From the NCBI GenBank assembly GCA_007131295.1, contig SLQW01000027.1, positions 1 to 40,225 on the forward strand: 40,225 bases of DNA, written 5' to 3'. Below, piece by piece: positions 25,587 to 33,762 of the stretch (positions are counted from its first letter, which is position 1; each line of letters starts with the position of its first letter). This DNA comes from Pseudomonadales bacterium (lineage in GTDB: Bacteria > Pseudomonadota > Gammaproteobacteria > Pseudomonadales > Azotimanducaceae). The notes beneath the pieces are model-generated. The model was given only the letters and a program-made list of their open reading frames with translations. It was not told where the DNA came from and did no database searches. The position numbers and the translations under genes are program-made.

Positions 25587-27158
25587 ATGCCGTCGAGATT
25601 CAGACAAGTCAGGCGATCGCTGCGCAGGTTCTTCAGGACCGTGAACTTCACGGTCTTCGGCATCTCGATGGCCCTGGTGCTCGCGTTCGTTCTCTTCGGC
25701 GCCGGCTTTCCCCATACCGCCGACAGTTTGTTCCAGACCACCCATGCATTCATCACCGCGACTTTCGGCTGGTACTACCTGCTGACAGTCGGATTCTTTC
25801 TCGCATTCTCGCTGTGGCTGATGCTCAGCCGTTACGGCTCGATTCGGCTCGGCCGCCAGGACGAAGCCCCGGAATTCGGATTTCTGGCGTGGTTTTCCAT
25901 GCTCTTCAGCGCGGGTATGGGAATCGGATTACTGTTCTGGAGCGTTGCCGAACCGATGGTGTACCTCCAGAGCGCACCGATGGGGGACGAACCGGGCTCG
26001 GCCGCTGCAGCCGAAACCGCGATGATGCTGACCTTTTTCCACTGGGGCATGCACGCATGGGCGATCTACGTCGTCGTTGCACTGACGCTGGCGTACTTCT
26101 CCTTCCGTTTTCGGATGCCCTTCACGATACGCTCGATCTTCTACCCCATATTCGGTGATCGCATTTACGGGCCCATTGGTCACACCATCGACATATTGGC
26201 GATATTCGCAACTTTGTTCGGCCTCGCGACGTCGCTTGGCCTGGGCGTCATGCAGCTCAACGCCGGGCTGGAACGTCTTGCCGGCGTCCCGGACAGTGTC
26301 TTCGTCCAGCTGCTGCTGATCGGGGGGATCACCGCGATCGCAGTCGCCTCGGTCATCTCCGGCCTCCATCGCGGTCTCAAGTGGCTGTCCGTTTTCAATC
26401 TCGCCGTCGCGGCGATATTCATGCTGTTCATCTTCCTCACGGGACCAACGCTGTTCAACCTGCGTTTTCTGGTCGATACCACCGGGCAGTACTTCCAGAA
26501 CCTGATCCACCTCACCTTCTGGAACGATGCCTTCGGCGGTGCGCAGTTCCAGCGGGAGTGGACGGTGTTCTACTGGGCCTGGTGGATCGCGTGGTCGCCT
26601 TTCGTAGGCATTTTCATCGCGCGCGTGTCCCGCGGCCGGACGATTCGGCAGTTCGTAGCGGGCGCTCTGCTTCTGCCGACGCTTTTCATTTTCGTGTGGC
26701 TGACGGCCTTCGGCGGTACCGCGCTGCACATGGAGCTGCAGGCTGGTGTTGAAGGTGCGGGTATTGCCGATGCCGATACCACCGCTGCCCTCTTCCAGCT
26801 GCTCGGCCACCTGCCTTGGCCCTTGATCTCGTCGGTGATCGCGTGCGTGCTGATCGTGACCTATTTCGTGACCTCCTCGGACTCGGCGACACACGTAGTC
26901 GATGCGCTGGTCACGCGCGGCAGCAAACGCTCGCCAACACGTCAGCGGGTGATCTGGGGTATCACCGAGGGTGCCGTAGCGGCAGTGCTGCTTTTCGTCG
27001 GCGGGGAGGCGGCATTGCGAAGCCTTCAAAGCGGGGCAATTGCTGCCGGGCTGCCGTTTTCGGTGATTCTGCTGCTGATCTGCTGGAATCTGTACCGTGC
27101 GCTGACCCGCGAATTCCGGGTGCCCGGCGCCCGCCGAGCAGCTAACGCGGAGCGCTGA
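25587..27158 (+). CDS. BCCT-family betaine/carnitine/choline-type transporter
   Basis: A 523-residue inner-membrane carrier with about twelve TM segments. Family signatures are clear: SAGMGIGLLFWSVAEPM at about 109-124, FRMPFTIRSIFYPIFGDRIYGPIGHTIDILAIFATLFG, and the aromatic substrate box FYWAWWIAWSPFVGIFIARVSRGRTIRQF (328-356). TSSDSATHVVDAL follows in the C-terminal part. Trp residues in the box bind the trimethylammonium group. The carrier probably takes up glycine betaine, choline or a related compound with Na+ or H+. The short N- and C-terminal tails argue against strong osmosensing, but this is inference. AAAGG lies seven bases before ATG 25587. Confidence 0.93.
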   Translation: MPSRFRQVRRSLRRFFRTVNFTVFGISMALVLAFVLFGAGFPHTADSLFQTTHAFITATFGWYYLLTVGFFLAFSLWLMLSRYGSIRLGRQDEAPEFGFLAWFSMLFSAGMGIGLLFWSVAEPMVYLQSAPMGDEPGSAAAAETAMMLTFFHWGMHAWAIYVVVALTLAYFSFRFRMPFTIRSIFYPIFGDRIYGPIGHTIDILAIFATLFGLATSLGLGVMQLNAGLERLAGVPDSVFVQLLLIGGITAIAVASVISGLHRGLKWLSVFNLAVAAIFMLFIFLTGPTLFNLRFLVDTTGQYFQNLIHLTFWNDAFGGAQFQREWTVFYWAWWIAWSPFVGIFIARVSRGRTIRQFVAGALLLPTLFIFVWLTAFGGTALHMELQAGVEGAGIADADTTAALFQLLGHLPWPLISSVIACVLIVTYFVTSSDSATHVVDALVTRGSKRSPTRQRVIWGITEGAVAAVLLFVGGEAALRSLQSGAIAAGLPFSVILLLICWNLYRALTREFRVPGARRAANAER

Positions 27159-27191
27159 CTCTGCTGAAGGGCGGCGCTCACTCGATCGCGG

Positions 27192-28874
27192 TCAGAGACG
27201 CAGGTCGATATAGCTTGAGTCGTCCCTGATCTGGCGCTTCAGGATCTTGCCCGAAGCCGTACGCGGCAGCGGCTCGGGCGATACGTTGATGTAACGGGGC
27301 ACTTCAAAGCGGGCGAGATGTTCGTGCAGAAAGGCGCGCAGCGCATCCTCGTCCAGTGTGGAGCTGCCAAAGACGGTGGCACCCACTTCCTCACCGAGAC
27401 GCTCGTCGGGGACAGCGTAGACGGCAGCTTCGTAGACATCGGGGTGCATCAGCAGCGCTGCCTCGACGTGGCCACAACCGATGTTCTCCCCGCCGCGGAT
27501 GATCAGATCCTTGATGCGGTCGACGATGTACAGATACCCCTCGTCATCCAGATAGGCGACGTCCCCGGTCCGGAACCAGTCACCGTCGACGAACACTTCC
27601 GCGTTCACCTCGGGCCGGTTCCAGTAGCCCTGGAACATCGACGTTCCCCGGATCAGCAATTCTCCGCGTTCGCCCGCGGGCAACGTCTGGCCCTGCTCGT
27701 CCACCACCCGCAGCTCCAGTACCGCAGAACAGCGTCCTGAACTCGCCGGGTGCTCCAGGTAGTCCGGGCCACCGATGCCGGTACCGATGGCATTCGTTTC
27801 CGTCATGCCCCAGCCGGTGTTCGGCAGCGCCTGCGCGAACGCGGACTCGATCTGCCGGACCTGTTCCGGCGCCCGTGGCGCGCCGCCGCCGCCGACGGTA
27901 AGCAGAGAGCTCAAGTCCCGCCGGGTGGCGCGCGCAACGCGGATCAGATCGCCGGTCATGGCAGCCGGCGCCGTCACCGAGGTGATGCGCTCCTTCTCGA
28001 TCAGCGCCGCGGCCACCTCCGGATCCCAGCGGTACATGGAAACCATCTTGCGCTGACCGCGGTAGGACTGCAGATAGACCGCATGGGACCCGGTGACATG
28101 AAACAGCGGTACGGCGAGCAGGGTCGCGGGCTGCTGAGCCAGGGGCGGCGCAGTGACGCCGGTGGCCAACGCACTCGCTGCCAGATCGAGCTCCCATGAA
28201 AACAGTGCGCTCAAAATGTTGCGGTGACTCGATACGACGCCCTTCGGGTGACCAGTGGATCCAGACGTATAGAAGATGGTGGCCGCGTCCTCAGGGTCGA
28301 CCCCAACGTCTGGCATCTCCAGCTCGTTACGCGCGGCCAGTAGGTCGGCAAGAGTGGGCACGCCGGCCGGCGAACTGGCCGGGCGCACCGCGATGACAGC
28401 GAGGTCCGGCAGCGGCGGGCACTGGGCGAGGCGGTCGAGTCGCTCCTGATCGGCAAACAAGATGCGGGCGCCGCAGTCCTCGAGCCCGTAGTGCATTTCT
28501 TCCGCCTGCCACAGCGCATTCATGGCCACGGCGATGGCGCCGATGGACGTGGCGGCCATGAATGCGGTGACCCACTCGGGGTAGTTGCGCATGGAGATGG
28601 CGACCCGGTCGCCCTTGCCGATGCCGTACTGCTCGATGAGGAGGTGGGCGATTCGCGCCGCCTGCCGCTGCGTCTCGGCGAAGGACAGCCGCTCATCCTC
28701 GTAGACGAGGAACGTGGCGTCGGTGGCCGCCTCGGCAAACAATTCCCGCAGCGAATCCGGGGCGTTCACGAACACCTTCAGGTTCCGCCCATTGATCGTA
28801 CGGCTGGCCAGCTCGTAGGTCTCGCCGGGACCGGTGAGCCGCGCGAGTGCTTCGTCTCGGGTCATGGTCGTCAT
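27192..28874 (-). CDS. AMP-dependent acyl-CoA synthetase/ligase
   Basis: A 560-residue adenylate-forming enzyme. From ATG 28874 the ATP loop YTSGSTGHPKG lies at 202-212. GWGMTETN (motif A5), YIVDRIKDLIIRGGENI (hinge) and LPRTASGKILK follow near the C-terminus. The last holds the catalytic Lys, about K543. It activates a carboxylic acid as acyl-AMP and then acyl-CoA in the cytoplasm. The length and motifs suggest a medium/long-chain fatty acid or aromatic acid ligase; chain length cannot be told. The frame continues upstream to 29009, but that part is Arg/Ser-rich and I take 28874 or 28865 as start. It lies behind the candidate selenoprotein gene in the same direction. Confidence 0.9.
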   Translation of the reverse strand: MTTMTRDEALARLTGPGETYELASRTINGRNLKVFVNAPDSLRELFAEAATDATFLVYEDERLSFAETQRQAARIAHLLIEQYGIGKGDRVAISMRNYPEWVTAFMAATSIGAIAVAMNALWQAEEMHYGLEDCGARILFADQERLDRLAQCPPLPDLAVIAVRPASSPAGVPTLADLLAARNELEMPDVGVDPEDAATIFYTSGSTGHPKGVVSSHRNILSALFSWELDLAASALATGVTAPPLAQQPATLLAVPLFHVTGSHAVYLQSYRGQRKMVSMYRWDPEVAAALIEKERITSVTAPAAMTGDLIRVARATRRDLSSLLTVGGGGAPRAPEQVRQIESAFAQALPNTGWGMTETNAIGTGIGGPDYLEHPASSGRCSAVLELRVVDEQGQTLPAGERGELLIRGTSMFQGYWNRPEVNAEVFVDGDWFRTGDVAYLDDEGYLYIVDRIKDLIIRGGENIGCGHVEAALLMHPDVYEAAVYAVPDERLGEEVGATVFGSSTLDEDALRAFLHEHLARFEVPRYINVSPEPLPRTASGKILKRQIRDDSSYIDLRL

Positions 28875-29010
28875 GGCCAATGAACTGCCCTCGCGTCTGT
28901 GCGTCGCTCTTGGCGACATCTGTACCACGAACCGGTGCTCCGTCTCGCCCTCCGTTTCGCCACCAGAGCGTGACATCGAACTCGACGGCCCCGGCTTGGC
29001 CGGGAGCAAT

Positions 29011-30147
29011 TCACTTCAGGTCCAACGGTCGATAGTAGTCCTTACCCTGTCTGACATACTCGTCCCTTAACTTAAGGAACGTTTCACCGGCCGATCCCTC
29101 TTCTGACAGCGTGAGGTTTTGCCGGAAGAAGTTGATGCTGTCCGGGTTCAGAGACCGAGCCAGGTTCCAGTACCGCTCGGCCTTCTCCTTGCGGCCGTGC
29201 TGTCGAAACAGGTTGCCGAGCACGAAGGCTGCGTCTGCCCGCTTCTGATCAGCACTGAGTTCGCGAATGTTGCCGGTCACCGCATCAGGCGGCTGCACGT
29301 ACTCGCTCGCAGCCCCCTTGGCTGCCCAGTCCTTGACCGCCGGCGCATAGGCGTCGGTGCCGAACTGGAACTTCTGATCGCCATCACCGATTTCATGCAG
29401 CTTCGCGTAGGTGCCCTCGTCGATCCGGACGATTCTTCCCTCTTCGTTCACCCACGCAGCCGACGGCACATTCACGAAGTGAAAGGCGCTGCTGATGATG
29501 TGGTTTTCGTCCACGACCTGGACATAGGTGGGGTTCGCTGCGTCGAAAATCGGGCCTGCAACGGCCTCGCCGCCAGTATCTTCCGCCGCGGAAATGATGA
29601 CGAAATTCGGATCGCTGATGTCTTCCAATATGCGTTGCCACACGGGCACGTCAAATTGGCATCCTCACCAGGAGGACCAGGTCACGATCAGGGCTTTCCT
29701 GCCCCTGAAGTCCGACATTCGCACGACGTTGCCTTGACGGTCCGTCACCTCGAAGTCCGGCGCCATGGCGTCGACCATCATGGATTCACGCTTGGCGGGG
29801 ATCTCACCGAAACTCCAGACCCGATCCTCCTCGTCAGCCACATAAGGTTGCTCGAGAAGATCGGCGAATGCGATCAGATCGAACCATTGCCTGCCGTCCC
29901 GCTCCACGAAAAACCGATCGTTCAACGGGATGCACATGGCCTCATAGCAGGCACCTTCCGGCTTCAACTCGAATCCGTTCACGCGGGAAAGGTCTTCGGG
30001 CCTGATGAGCAACCCATCTCCGCTGCCCGTTTCATCGAGGCGGATCGTGTTGCCCTGATAGAGCACAGTCGTCTGACCTTCTGCGTGAATGGGTGTTTCG
30101 TCGAACGGGTGTCGAAGTTCTGGATAAGCCATGAAGTTCCTGGCCAT
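29011..30147 (-). CDS. Redoxin/thioredoxin-fold protein with in-frame TGA: candidate selenoprotein
   Basis: One frame of 378 codons from ATG 30147 to the stop at 29011 is interrupted only by TGA at 29665-29667 (codon 161). Read through, the motif is T-W-S-S-W-[TGA]-G-C-Q-F-D-V-P-V-W-Q. This is where AhpC/TSA-redoxin relatives carry their peroxidatic or redox Cys, so selenocysteine with Cys163 as partner is plausible. The N-terminal 125 residues form a domain I cannot name (LLIRPEDLSRVNGFELKPEGACYEAMCIPL). The redoxin domain follows (MAPDFEVTDRQGNVVRMSDFRGRKALIVTW...), with the cis-Pro segment VNVPSAAWVNEEGRIVRI. A TPR-like helical pair (LGNLFRQHGRKEKAERYWNLARSLNPDS) ends the protein. The part after TGA is well preserved, which argues against decay. 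The alternative is a nonsense mutation or sequencing error. Confidence 0.72.
29636..29661 (-). promoter_or_regulatory. Candidate bacterial SECIS hairpin
   Basis: Read on the minus strand, starting four bases after the TGA, TGCCA pairs with TGGCA (five pairs). Above an asymmetric internal loop, ACG pairs with CGT (three pairs), closing a TGCC loop. The loop begins 17 bases after the TGA and has G as its second base. Bacterial SECIS rules ask for a small apical loop about 16-37 bases downstream with G in one of the first two positions, on an upper stem of at least three pairs. It fits, but such short stems arise by chance often. Confidence 0.45.
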
Positions 30148-30433
30148 GGGACTCGCCTTCTGTGGTGTCAGGAGACCTTGATCCTAGCCCATGCAACCCC
30201 GTTCCTGCATGACCGCGCGACAGGCGCTTGCGAGGATCAACACTTCTGAACGCTGGCGCTCCTGCAAGAGTTCCAGCTCAGGCGCAGCAAAACTGGGACT
30301 GGAGCCGGAGTCCATGCACAAGCCATGATTCCCACCGCGCCACGGTGACCCGGGCAGCACAACAGGCCACTGCCGGCTGCTGCCAACTTCTCCTCTCTCA
30401 TCCGCCGGACCGCAATCGCCGAAGGGGGCACAC

Positions 30434-31378
30434 ATGCGAACAGAAGTTGCTGAACAGATCGAAGCCCAAATGCAGATTTTCGCGCCGCTGATTGTGGAGC
30501 CCGATGGCGTGCGCCTTTACCGCGACGAATTGGACGAGGTCCCGGTGGAGTGGACCGAACCGATTGATGGGCCCAGCGATCCACAGCGCGTGGTGTTGTA
30601 CCTGCACGGCGGCGGCTACTCCAGCGGCCTCGCGGCTTGGGCGCGGCGGGGCACGGCGCGGCTCGCGCTTGGCCTCGGCTGCCGGGTGGTGGCACCTGAC
30701 TACCGGCTGGCACCGCGCTTTGCTTTTCCCGCCGCCCACGAAGACGTGCTGGCGGTGTACAGACATCTGATCGACGCTGCTGGCTACGCACCGGAAAACG
30801 TTGCAGTGGCTGGCGATTCCGCCGGAGGAGCGCTGGCGGTGTCGCTGTGCGCGGATTGCCGAGACGCAGGCCTGCCGATGCCAGCCTGTGCCATCACTAA
30901 CTCACTTTGGGCCGATCTGGCACTGCACACGCCGTCGCTGGACGATCCGGTGCGCAATGGTTTCGATATCCGCCGGGAGATGGTGGAACTCCTCTCGGCC
31001 ACGTTGCTCCGGACCGGCGATATCGATCCGAAGGACGGTCGCCATTCGCCCGTGTATCGCGATCTCGGCAGGCTGCCGCCGCTGCTGGTGCAGGCCGCGG
31101 GACGCGACGTCTGCCACGACGACAGCATCCGGCTGGCGGCCACAGCACGTGCAGCCGGCGTGTCCGTCACCGTCACCGAATACCCTGATGCTGAGCACAT
31201 CTGGATCCTCAACGGACCCTGGCGGATCGAGTATCCACAAGACTATCCGCAAAACCCAGCGATCCGCTGGGTCGACTGCGGTGCCGAAGCGCCGGAGGCC
31301 GTCCTGGCAATGGATGAGATGGTGGCGTTCATCCGTGAGCACACGGGCGATTTAAGCTACAGCAAGCAGGAGAATTAG
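30434..31378 (+). CDS. Alpha/beta hydrolase of the hormone-sensitive-lipase family
   Basis: A 314-residue cytoplasmic esterase. The HSL-family oxyanion motif HGGGY is at 58-62, and the nucleophile elbow GDSAGG has Ser129. The acid is D225 in GRDVCHDDS and the catalytic His is H255 in DAEHIW. DYRLAP (89-94) is also typical. It hydrolyses short/medium-chain esters; the natural substrate is unknown. ATG 30434 has AAGGGGG close upstream. It is divergent from the candidate selenoprotein (286 bases between). Its stop codon touches the fourth copy of the 21-bp repeat. Confidence 0.9.
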   Translation: MRTEVAEQIEAQMQIFAPLIVEPDGVRLYRDELDEVPVEWTEPIDGPSDPQRVVLYLHGGGYSSGLAAWARRGTARLALGLGCRVVAPDYRLAPRFAFPAAHEDVLAVYRHLIDAAGYAPENVAVAGDSAGGALAVSLCADCRDAGLPMPACAITNSLWADLALHTPSLDDPVRNGFDIRREMVELLSATLLRTGDIDPKDGRHSPVYRDLGRLPPLLVQAAGRDVCHDDSIRLAATARAAGVSVTVTEYPDAEHIWILNGPWRIEYPQDYPQNPAIRWVDCGAEAPEAVLAMDEMVAFIREHTGDLSYSKQEN

Positions 31379-31379
31379 G

Positions 31380-31400
31380 GGGTTGAGTTGATCTGACCCC
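31380..31400 (+). repeat. Dispersed 21-bp repeat, copy B
   Basis: It reads GGGTTGAGTTGA followed by TCTGACCCC, one base different from the copy at 15409. It directly follows the stop codon of the plus-strand esterase and lies 13 bases beyond the stop of the minus-strand CoxG-like gene. Confidence 0.6.
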
Positions 31401-31413
31401 GTCTCGGTCAGCT

Positions 31414-31983
31414 CTACAAGAACAGGGCTACCGCGGCCGACACCGCCAGCAGGGCGAAGATGATGATCCAGATGCGCCACTGGCCGCTCGGCTCGTAGCG
31501 CGGCGCCTCGGTGGGCGGCACCTTCTCGGTACCGCCCGGCGCGACGATCTCGCTGAAGCGTTCGAAGAAGTCGTCCCCCATCTTTCGTATCGCCCCGTCC
31601 ACCAGGCCCGAACCGACCTGGGCCAGCTTGCCGCCGACGCTGCCGTTGACCTCGTAGAAAAGGCGCGTGCCATCCGCGGTGTCCTCGAGGCGCACGTCCG
31701 CGATGCCTCTGGCGTGCCCGGCGGCGCCGCCCTTGACGTCAGCATTGAGGCGATAGGACTCGAGGGGCTGGCTGTCCGTGATTTCCAGATCAGCGTCGAA
31801 TGTGGCGCTCACGGGTCCAATTCGGGCCTTCACGGCGGCCTGCCAGAAAGTATCGGTGACGCGGGTGAGGGACTCACAGCCATCGATGGCGCCCGCGAGA
31901 ACGTCGGGATCGTTGAGCGCCTGCCAGACGACTTCCCGCGGCGCCTTGATCAGATACTCACCCGACTGCTGCACCGTACGCAT
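31414..31983 (-). CDS. CoxG-like SRPBCC-domain protein with C-terminal membrane anchor
   Basis: A 189-residue protein. The SRPBCC domain (about 1-145) has the CoxG (carbon monoxide dehydrogenase subunit G) signatures. These are APREVVWQALNDPDVLAGAIDGCESL, AAVKARIGPVSATFDADLEI, and VGGKLAQVGSGLVDGAIRKMGDDFFERF. A linker rich in Pro/Thr leads to one hydrophobic segment at the C-terminus (IWIIIFALLAVSAAVALFL) that would anchor it in the membrane. CoxG proteins aid recruitment or maturation of molybdenum hydroxylases, but many homologues occur without CoxLMS; none is in this window. ATG 31983 gives the family start, but GGAAGG is immediately adjacent, so ATG 32028-32031 is an alternative. Confidence 0.85.
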   Translation of the reverse strand: MRTVQQSGEYLIKAPREVVWQALNDPDVLAGAIDGCESLTRVTDTFWQAAVKARIGPVSATFDADLEITDSQPLESYRLNADVKGGAAGHARGIADVRLEDTADGTRLFYEVNGSVGGKLAQVGSGLVDGAIRKMGDDFFERFSEIVAPGGTEKVPPTEAPRYEPSGQWRIWIIIFALLAVSAAVALFL

Positions 31984-32199
31984 CCTTCCAAGGGGATCAG
32001 AGACTGTTGCATGATCGGCAGGCCCCATCAAGCGTGCGCCTCGGGTCCCGTCCAGCCGACCCTATGCTTGCCCTGTTTCGGGACTCTGAAGCCGCTATTT
32101 TGTGATCCAATCAGCTCGCCAAGGATTCATGACCGCGATCTTGGACATAAAAACGCGCGATTGATCCTCGAGTCGGTGATCAACCTCAGCAAGGCTTCT

Positions 32200-32219
32200 A
32201 AAGCGATCAAAGCGATACG
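32200..32219 (+). repeat. Tandem AAAGCGAT boxes, copy 1
   Basis: Two AAAGCGAT units nine bases apart, followed by ACG. The same 20-base arrangement returns at 32356 with two differences. Position and repetition suggest binding sites of a regulator for the downstream operon. Confidence 0.45.
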
Positions 32220-32355
32220 CTCACAGGCTCGATGCGATTACGGAAATGCGGGCTGCAACAGGTGATCCCGTTAAGGCTGGAGTCCGTTCGACCTCACTTT
32301 GGCGCGAGGGCCGGTGAATATTGGGGATTGCAGTATTGAGCGGGAAGTCCGCCTG

Positions 32356-32375
32356 AAAGCGATGAAAGCGATGCG
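32356..32375 (+). repeat. Tandem AAAGCGAT boxes, copy 2
   Basis: Second copy, again two AAAGCGAT units nine bases apart, followed by GCG. It lies about 155 bases upstream of the start of the first amyloid-like gene. Confidence 0.45.
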
Positions 32376-32453
32376 GCTGAGGGTCATAAACGTCCGAAAA
32401 TTCGCTGATCGAATTTCGCCTCCACGGTCCGGGTAGACACAAGGAAAAAAGAT

Positions 32454-32482
32454 TTGAAGACGCTTTTGCCTTGGTGTTACAT
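32454..32482 (+). promoter_or_regulatory. Candidate sigma-70-like promoter of the Fap-like operon
   Basis: TTGAAG (32454-32459), a 17-base spacer and TTACAT (32477-32482). The -35 is good and the -10 poor, as expected if an activator is needed. It is about 50 bases upstream of the first start codon. Confidence 0.3.
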
Positions 32483-32530
32483 GCAAGGCAGTACTCAATG
32501 CCGAAACGCTAAGCCAAGCAGGGGGTCGTC

Positions 32531-33679
32531 ATGTTATCCAGCAGATCTCTGGGCAGTGCAGCAGCGCTGCTTCTCATCTCCGCAGTCGCCCACGGCGGCC
32601 CTTCCGCACTCAGTCTCGACGACATGGATCGCATCACCGCCGGATCGGCGGCTCAGCTCAGCGCGAGCGGTGGTGCGATCGTCGGCAACGATTCGTCGGC
32701 CACTCTCACCTCCTCCGGCGACGTCAGTCTCGACGACGCCGCGCAGAGCAACGCGCGGGCCATGAACATGGTCAACGCCGCGGAGAGCACGGTCGCGAAC
32801 GGCGTCAACGTCTTCGACGGACGCTCCGGCAACGGCGCCGATCTCGGCGAAGGGACGCAGTTCAACGTCACGCAGGAGAACCAGATCAGTCAGGAGCAGC
32901 GGCGCGTGGCGTCGGTTCCGTTCTACGAGCGCAGCGAAGCGAACGTGGATCGGATCCTGGAGGAGTCGGGATCAGCGAGTTCGTCCCTCGACCTTTCCAG
33001 CATGGATCAGATCACTGATCTGCATACGCAGACGCAGTCCAGGAGCAACGAGAGCTCCGGAAGCGTCGATGCCCTGTCGACGATTCTCGGCCAGGAAGTG
33101 CAGGCAGGCCGTGGCCTTTCCGGTGCAGGCGAACTCGAGGTCGACTTCGTGGCAGGCCGCTTCGATCTTACCGTGGGTGGTGGTGTGACCGCAGGCTCGG
33201 CCGAGTTCGAGGGTGAAGTCACCATCGGTCTGGAGCTGCCTCAGTTCAATGTGCAGCTGCAGGGCGCTGGGTGTGCCGTTCAGAACGGCTCCTGTGAATC
33301 CACCGGCAGCTTCGAAGAGCTGATCGAGGAAGTCCGCGACAATTCCACGCTGTTCACGCTGGAGGAGACGAGTTCTGCAGAGGAAACCTTCAGCAGTTCC
33401 CTGGACGAGCGCATCCGTGCACCGTTCACCCTCGAGAACGCCCAGGCGGAGTACATCGTGGTCGACGACTCCGACTTGAGCGTGGTCTCCAGCTACATCG
33501 TCGCGCTGACGGGTGGCGCGCAGGCTGACGTTCGCGGCATGAACATCGTCAACGCAGCCGGCAGTGCGGTCGCCAATGGCGTCAACGTAGCCAGGCAGGA
33601 CGCCGGCTCGCTGAACATCGGTGGCGGCGGCCCGGTGCTCAACCTGACCCAGTCCAACGTCATCAACCACAGCCGCTGA
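32531..33679 (+). CDS. Exported Fap-like fibre/repeat protein (first gene of operon)
   Basis: A 382-residue secreted protein. ATG 32531 has AGGGGG six bases upstream. After a signal peptide (about 1-22) comes GPSALSLDDMDRITAG (23-38), a motif shared with the next two gene products. Two copies of an Asn/Gln/Val-rich repeat bracket the protein: residues 71-120 (NARAMNMVNAAESTVANGVNVF ... FNVTQENQI) and 328-382 (DVRGMNIVNAAGSAVANGVNV ... LNLTQSNVI). The middle is acidic, Ser/Glu-rich, with a beta segment (VDFVAGRFDLTVGGGVTAGSAEFEGEVTIGLEL) and two Cys. Repeats of this sort, rich in N, Q, G and V, are like FapB/FapC amyloid repeats. With the FapD- and FapF-like genes downstream, a fibre subunit is the best guess; it is not a simple FapC orthologue. 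Confidence 0.7.
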   Translation: MLSSRSLGSAAALLLISAVAHGGPSALSLDDMDRITAGSAAQLSASGGAIVGNDSSATLTSSGDVSLDDAAQSNARAMNMVNAAESTVANGVNVFDGRSGNGADLGEGTQFNVTQENQISQEQRRVASVPFYERSEANVDRILEESGSASSSLDLSSMDQITDLHTQTQSRSNESSGSVDALSTILGQEVQAGRGLSGAGELEVDFVAGRFDLTVGGGVTAGSAEFEGEVTIGLELPQFNVQLQGAGCAVQNGSCESTGSFEELIEEVRDNSTLFTLEETSSAEETFSSSLDERIRAPFTLENAQAEYIVVDDSDLSVVSSYIVALTGGAQADVRGMNIVNAAGSAVANGVNVARQDAGSLNIGGGGPVLNLTQSNVINHSR

Positions 33680-33686
33680 CCCTCGC

Positions 33687-33716
33687 GCCGGCCGCGTGCA
33701 CATGCGCGCGGCCGGC
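33687..33716 (+). other. Strong GC hairpin between first and second operon genes
   Basis: GCCGGCCGCG (33687-33696) pairs perfectly with CGCGGCCGGC (33707-33716) over a ten-base loop. There is no following T-run, so it is not a full intrinsic terminator. It may stabilise the upstream mRNA or reduce read-through, giving more of the first product than of the rest. Confidence 0.6.
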
Positions 33717-33762
33717 AGGCAACGCTGACTGCCCGTCATGAGCGGGTAGCCGGAGTGCGTCC

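Larger units (their letters stand above)
31984..32530. other. Intergenic region upstream of the Fap-like operon
   Basis: About 550 bases without a gene. The sequence is less GC-rich than the rest. It contains two near-identical 20-base repeats (32200, 32356), each made of tandem AAAGCGAT units, and a candidate promoter near 32454-32482. The long upstream region and repeated boxes suggest a regulated promoter for the operon that follows. Confidence 0.5.

Noticed and set aside
25929-27029. 366-codon minus-strand frame opposite the BCCT gene
   Set aside because: Shadow of a GC-rich membrane-protein gene; no motif.
30148-30433. Small frames between the candidate selenoprotein and the esterase
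   Set aside because: All are short, Arg/Ser/Pro-rich and without binding sites; the stretch is best taken as a divergent promoter region.
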